A DNA stretch of 64,000 bases, from NCBI GenBank assembly GCA_012064415.1, contig SSNU01000071.1, forward strand, positions 585,005 through 649,004, read 5' to 3'. Under the pieces are notes generated by a model. It had not been told where the DNA came from. It searched no databases and worked only from the letters and a program-made list of their open reading frames with translations. The position numbers were made by a program, and so were the translations under genes. Below, in pieces: positions 61,901 to 64,000 of this stretch. The stretch comes from Gyrodactylus bullatarudis (Eukaryota; Platyhelminthes; Monogenea; Gyrodactylidea; Gyrodactylidae). The number at the start of each line of letters is the position of its first letter. Position 1 is the first letter of the stretch.

Positions 61901-62217
61901 CTCTGAAATTAGTAATAAATTTTAAAAACTTGCGTATATTGGGATCAAAGTAAAACGCTCCAGAGATGTGAAGTCTTCCGTAGTAAGGCTCAGTTTGAGA
62001 GGAAAATGATGAGGATGCCGTAATTTGTTCATTTTTGATTCCTTTATACCTATCAGTCATTCCCAGAGGGACAACAGGATAAAATTCGCATTGAGCTTAG
62101 CAATAAAATTTTATATTTACCTGCAGTTAGTGGTGCGAGTTCTTCAGAATTTGATTTTAACAGAATACTGAAGCTGAAAAATATTATTATCAGTTTCTTG
62201 AGCATTAGGGAAAACAT
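49994..62217 (-). CDS. Contactin-associated protein / neurexin-IV, 17 exons, 1,392 aa
   Basis: Exons, in transcript order: 62217-62121, 62095-61934, 61902-61555, 61521-61127, 61108-60879, 59517-59253, 57371-57153, 56617-56209, 56151-55939, 55852-55638, 55163-54884, 54436-54204, 54134-53906, 53804-53485, 52916-52694, 50395-50246, 50184-49994. All phases agree and total 1,393 codons; human CASPR has 1,384 residues. Domains: signal peptide; discoidin (about 35-200, VPLGMTDRYKGIKNEQITASSS to MELFGC); laminin G 1-2; EGF (about 630); fibrinogen-like part (WGWWVGRKGQPRFYWGGG, CACG); laminin G3; EGF (CVPNPCLNRGEC); laminin G4; membrane segment about 1,330-1,346. A short tail, RHFTFEKGDYKTHEAK, fits a protein-4.1 binding site and ends KEFWL, PDZ-ligand-like. 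The family organises septate/paranodal junctions. The start could also be a nearby Met (62,205 or 62,271). Confidence 0.94.
51665..52138. repeat. Foldback element in CASPR-like intron 15
   Basis: About 112-bp near-perfect inverted arms: GGGTTCTGAACTCATGGGGG on the left, CCTCCATGAGTTCAGAACCC on the right, continuing to CTACCCTGGTTGACAT and its complement. The roughly 250-bp spacer holds an open frame (51,791-52,042) whose product matches nothing I recognise. Confidence 0.85.
56707..57128. repeat. Foldback family A, copy against a splice donor
   Basis: The left end CACCTAGTTAATATGAAGAT and the right block GGCGCTACTTCAAGATTTAA match the 58,221 copy; the right arm lacks its outer half. The element fills most of the 535-nt CASPR-like intron 7 and ends about 25 nt from the donor at 57,152. 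Confidence 0.75.
58221..58960. repeat. Foldback family A, full-length copy
   Basis: Best-preserved copy. ACACCTAATTAATATGAAGA at the left pairs with CATATTAACTAGCTTTATAT at the right. The arms of roughly 300 bp share TCTTTCACGATACGGAG and 'ttgatcactctctcacatt' blocks and meet near 58,590. Total about 740 bp, non-coding, in CASPR-like intron 6. Confidence 0.85.
59964..60358. repeat. Foldback MITE, about 90-bp arms, in CASPR-like intron 5
   Basis: TTACAAAACTAGTATGGGTG through 60,052 pairs with the block 60,268-60,358 ending ACTAGTTTTGCAAATGCCCC. 'Aattagtatg' phrases recur in the loop. Confidence 0.8.
61109..61126 (-). other. 18-nt intron 4 of the CASPR-like gene
   Basis: GTAGGTGGTTTTCCCTAG, phase 0. 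Its final codon is an in-frame TAG inside laminin G2; removal joins LNSNRK to IKISIKLSLGGLP, the expected strand before the conserved GGLP. Exon phases on both sides fit. The alternative is a nonsense mutation, since 18 is a multiple of three. Confidence 0.7.
61522..61554 (-). other. 33-nt intron 3 of the CASPR-like gene
   Basis: GTAATTATAATTAG...CTCTAAAAAG, phase 1, right after the discoidin-closing MELFGC. Retention runs into a stop. Confidence 0.85.
61903..61933 (-). other. 31-nt GC-AG intron 2 of the CASPR-like gene
   Basis: GCAAGTTTTT...ACTAATTTCAG, phase 1. GCAAGT is the usual donor of GC-AG introns, and TACTAAT is a good branch-point match. No GT donor in the neighbourhood gives the right phase into GAGAWMAQNQDD. 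Confidence 0.72.
62096..62120 (-). other. 25-nt intron 1 of the CASPR-like gene
   Basis: GTAAATATAAAA...ATTGCTAAG, phase 1, between the signal-peptide exon (ELAPLTA) and QCEFYPVVPLGM. An in-frame stop lies at its end. Confidence 0.85.
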
Positions 62218-63089
62218 TAAAAGTGTAATTGTGGTAAAAACAAAATAACAAATATTGATATATTCAAACAAATCAATCTAATTAGTTTGTATTAGTTTAT
62301 TTATCAAAATTGTTTGAAAAAAATTAATGATAACTTAATAACAACACCCTTATTAACTTAGTGAGTAGTATCAGATAGCTTCTTTGCACCTTACAAATCA
62401 TACTCTTGCATTATTTTCCAATCAGCGAATTCCAGATTCTTTGATAAAATAAGAGACTCGAGTTTTCTGTCTCATAATTCACAACATTAATTCTTATATC
62501 TTAAGTCTTCTACTTTCATGAGTTACTTTATCCAATGGGATAGACTCATAATTGTTCATTGAACAATTACTTTGTATATGGAAAGAAAATAGAATATCCT
62601 TGTTGAATTGTTAACTTACAACCAAACTAAGAACGGTTCAGACTAAAAGTTTTATTCTAAACCTTAACTTCTGATCAATGATCTTAGACTAATTCTGGGG
62701 TCATTGATTTAAAATTGGGATTTTGAATTCAAAATAGTTGATTCCTACTCGATGATGTGACTAGTCAGAGTAAAGGATCTTCTTTCCATCTCATGACTGT
62801 CATCAATAATGTAGTATTGAGGGCCTCAATTTAAGGCTCAATACAAAGCGTTATTCTGTAGTTAAACCCTGATCGAGGATTTATTGCTTGAGCTGTGTAC
62901 AGTTAAAGTATTTTGTATTGATTAGACTTTGATAGTGAAAGTAACCAATTTTGGTTAAAAGTTTCGACGTTAAAATAGAGAATAGTTGACGAATGAATGG
63001 TATTCATTGGATTTAAATAGATTGGGATGAGAAGAGGATATAAAAGAAGCTTGTTAAAATTAATATCTATTCAAGTGAATGTGATAAAA
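62218..63089. other. Intergenic: 5' flank of the CASPR-like gene, 3' flank of NDUFB3
   Basis: AT-rich and without a coding signal. The frame upstream of the chosen CASPR start remains open to 62,271, so the start there is not forced. Confidence 0.5.
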
Positions 63090-63452
63090 CTACAAACCCC
63101 AAGAAGAGTCTCTCTGATGACGAGCTTCTTTGACAATGAAAGTTTCGGCGAAATATAAAACCGTCCCGAGAATAAGGCCCCAGTGAGCATTTTTAGTTAT
63201 GAGGATTTTATACTTGGCAGATCCAACCGGTCCTTTCATATAAGCATGAGAATAATTTCTTAGATGAAAATAATGAATTTACCTAATCCAAGGATCTTTG
63301 AGACCTAACTTAGCAAGTTTTTCTTGATGAGCAAGCATGTCTGGATGTTCAACTTTATAGGAACGCCAATCAGGACATTTCCAAACATAATGAGATCCGC
63401 AAACACTAGGAGAGTTATAAAAAGAAGGAAATTACAGATTAGATAACTTCAT
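63090..63452 (-). CDS. NDUFB3: NADH dehydrogenase complex I subunit B12, three exons, 102 aa
   Basis: Exons 63452-63436, 63405-63283 and 63258-63090 give 103 codons; human NDUFB3 has 98 residues. The diagnostic middle reads CPDWRSYKVEHP, then LAKLGLKDPWIRN, matching the family's 'DYRQWKIEGTP' and 'LAAKGLRDPWGRNEAWRYM'. A single membrane segment follows (HWGLILGTVLYFAETFIV), then a short charged end. It is an accessory subunit in the membrane arm of mitochondrial complex I. The first coding exon is only 17 nt (MKLSN plus two bases). Introns are 30 and 24 nt; the second joins WI|RNY in the most conserved block, and it must be removed to restore frame. Divergent from the Nopp140-like gene. Confidence 0.88.
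63259..63282 (-). other. 24-nt intron 2 of NDUFB3
   Basis: GTAAATTCATTA...TCATCTAAG, phase 2, between DPWI and RNYSHAYM. Confidence 0.88.
63406..63435 (-). other. 30-nt intron 1 of NDUFB3
   Basis: GTAATTTCCTTC...AACTCTCCTAG, phase 2, with a pyrimidine-rich body and a strong acceptor. The start codon assignment depends on it. Confidence 0.78.
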
Positions 63453-63632
63453 TTGAAAAACACTTGTGTTGAAAACAGAAAATATGAAAAAGAATTCATT
63501 AAAAGATTTAGAGTTTGAATCGTACGAGATTTTGAAATTTACATGATAATGACGGTAAAAGTTGACCTAAGTAAGTATATATGGATAAAAAAAAATAATG
63601 AATTAAAATTAAGATTTTTTTATAAAATAGAA

Positions 63633-64000
63633 AGAAAATATTGCTATGATAAGGAAAAGAATGACAAAAAATTGAAATTGAAGATTCATGAGGAAAGTAC
63701 GGGCAGTGATTCCTCCGACGATGAGCCTGCAGCAAAGAAGCCGCAAGCTAAGGTAGCTACTCCTGCTCAGACGAAGGCCGTTGCCACTCCAAAGAAGCCT
63801 GCTAAAGACAGCTCCAGCAGTGATTCCTCCGACGATGAGCCTGCAGCAAAGAAGCCGCAAGCTAAGGTAGCCACTCCTGCTCAGACGAAGGCCGTTGCCA
63901 CTCCAAAGAAGCCTGCTAAAGACAGCTCCAGCAGTGATTCCTCCGACGATGAGCCTGCAGCAAAGAAGCCGCAAGCTAAGGTAGCCACTCCTGCTCAGAC
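63633..64000 (+). CDS. Nopp140/NOLC1-like nucleolar phosphoprotein, partial
   Basis: The frame runs off the right edge. After a lysine-rich lead (KNDKKLKLK) come alternating acidic serine blocks SSSSDSSDDEP and basic blocks with AAKKPQAKV and VATPKKPAK. This alternation of casein-kinase-2-type acidic clusters with Lys/Ala/Pro linkers is the hallmark of Nopp140 and yeast Srp40, chaperones of snoRNPs in nucleoli and Cajal bodies. The left limit is a guess: an acceptor TATAAAATAG ends at 63,630, with a possible donor GTAAGTATAT at 63,571. No LisH start is seen here. Other SR/KP-repeat proteins cannot be excluded from this fragment. Minus-strand frames over it are shadows. Confidence 0.6.
63705..64000 (+). 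repeat. 114-bp (38-codon) coding tandem repeat
   Basis: Units start at 63,705, 63,819 and 63,933, each at AGTGATTCCTCCGACGATGA. Units 1 and 2 differ at very few bases (for example GCTACT against GCCACT). The array continues past the window. Confidence 0.95.

Noticed and set aside
63609..63974. 121-codon minus-strand ORF with repeated LLCCRLIVGGIT blocks
   Set aside because: It is the antisense shadow of the Nopp140-like SSDSSDDEP repeats on the plus strand; periodicity comes from the 114-bp tandem units.
1..64000. CRISPR array, prokaryotic operon, rRNA or organellar segment
   Set aside because: No regularly spaced short direct repeats, no rRNA motifs, and intron-bearing animal genes throughout.

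Overview
This is a strongly AT-rich eukaryotic window from an invertebrate metazoan. The gene set settles that: a cadherin, a CASPR/neurexin-IV adhesion receptor, the splicing factor SPF45 (RBM17), a DHHC palmitoyltransferase of the ZDHHC5/8 type, the p97 cofactor p47 (NSFL1C), the ubiquitin-conjugating enzyme E2-25K (UBE2K), complex I subunit NDUFB3, and the start of a Nopp140-like nucleolar phosphoprotein. I cannot fix the phylum from sequence alone. No bacterial operon, CRISPR array or organellar sequence is visible. All exon models were built by eye from reading frame, splice signals and family conservation.

Layout. Positions 1-10,900 are a repeat field: a decayed Penelope-like retroelement, foldback elements, small MITEs and a near-perfect 338-bp inverted repeat. 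The cadherin (minus) has one large exon at 11,139-12,929. Positions 13,000-21,200 have no gene I can support. SPF45 (minus, six exons) spans 21,265-31,519; its 6.7-kb fourth intron holds a truncated LINE, a piggyBac-like end and several foldbacks. Positions 31,520-39,593 are again repeats and featureless AT-rich DNA. From 39,594 to 45,839 lies a compact cluster: ZDHHC5/8-like (minus) and p47 (plus) are divergent across 150 bp, and UBE2K (minus) converges on p47. A broken Tc1-type transposon (190-bp terminal repeats, itself carrying an insertion) sits at 48,170-49,761. The CASPR/Nrx-IV gene (minus, 17 exons, 1,392 codons) fills 49,994-62,217. NDUFB3 (minus) and the Nopp140-like gene (plus, running off the end) are divergent at the right edge.

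The most striking observation is intron size. Five neighbouring genes carry ultra-short spliceosomal introns of 18, 24, 25, 25, 28, 30, 31 (GC-AG), 32, 33 and 35 nt. Every one is phase-consistent, restores a conserved protein family, and removes a stop or frameshift. The same genes also contain introns of 54-101 nt and of 0.4-2.4 kb full of transposons, and SPF45 has none below 190 nt. Introns this short are rare in animals; dicyemid mesozoans are the animal group I know to be reported with introns of about this size. The second theme is the abundance of palindromic (foldback) elements with long terminal inverted repeats, many in introns.

The genes do not form a pathway. They are housekeeping (splicing, ubiquitin/p97, complex I, nucleolus) and cell-adhesion genes in an ordinary animal arrangement.
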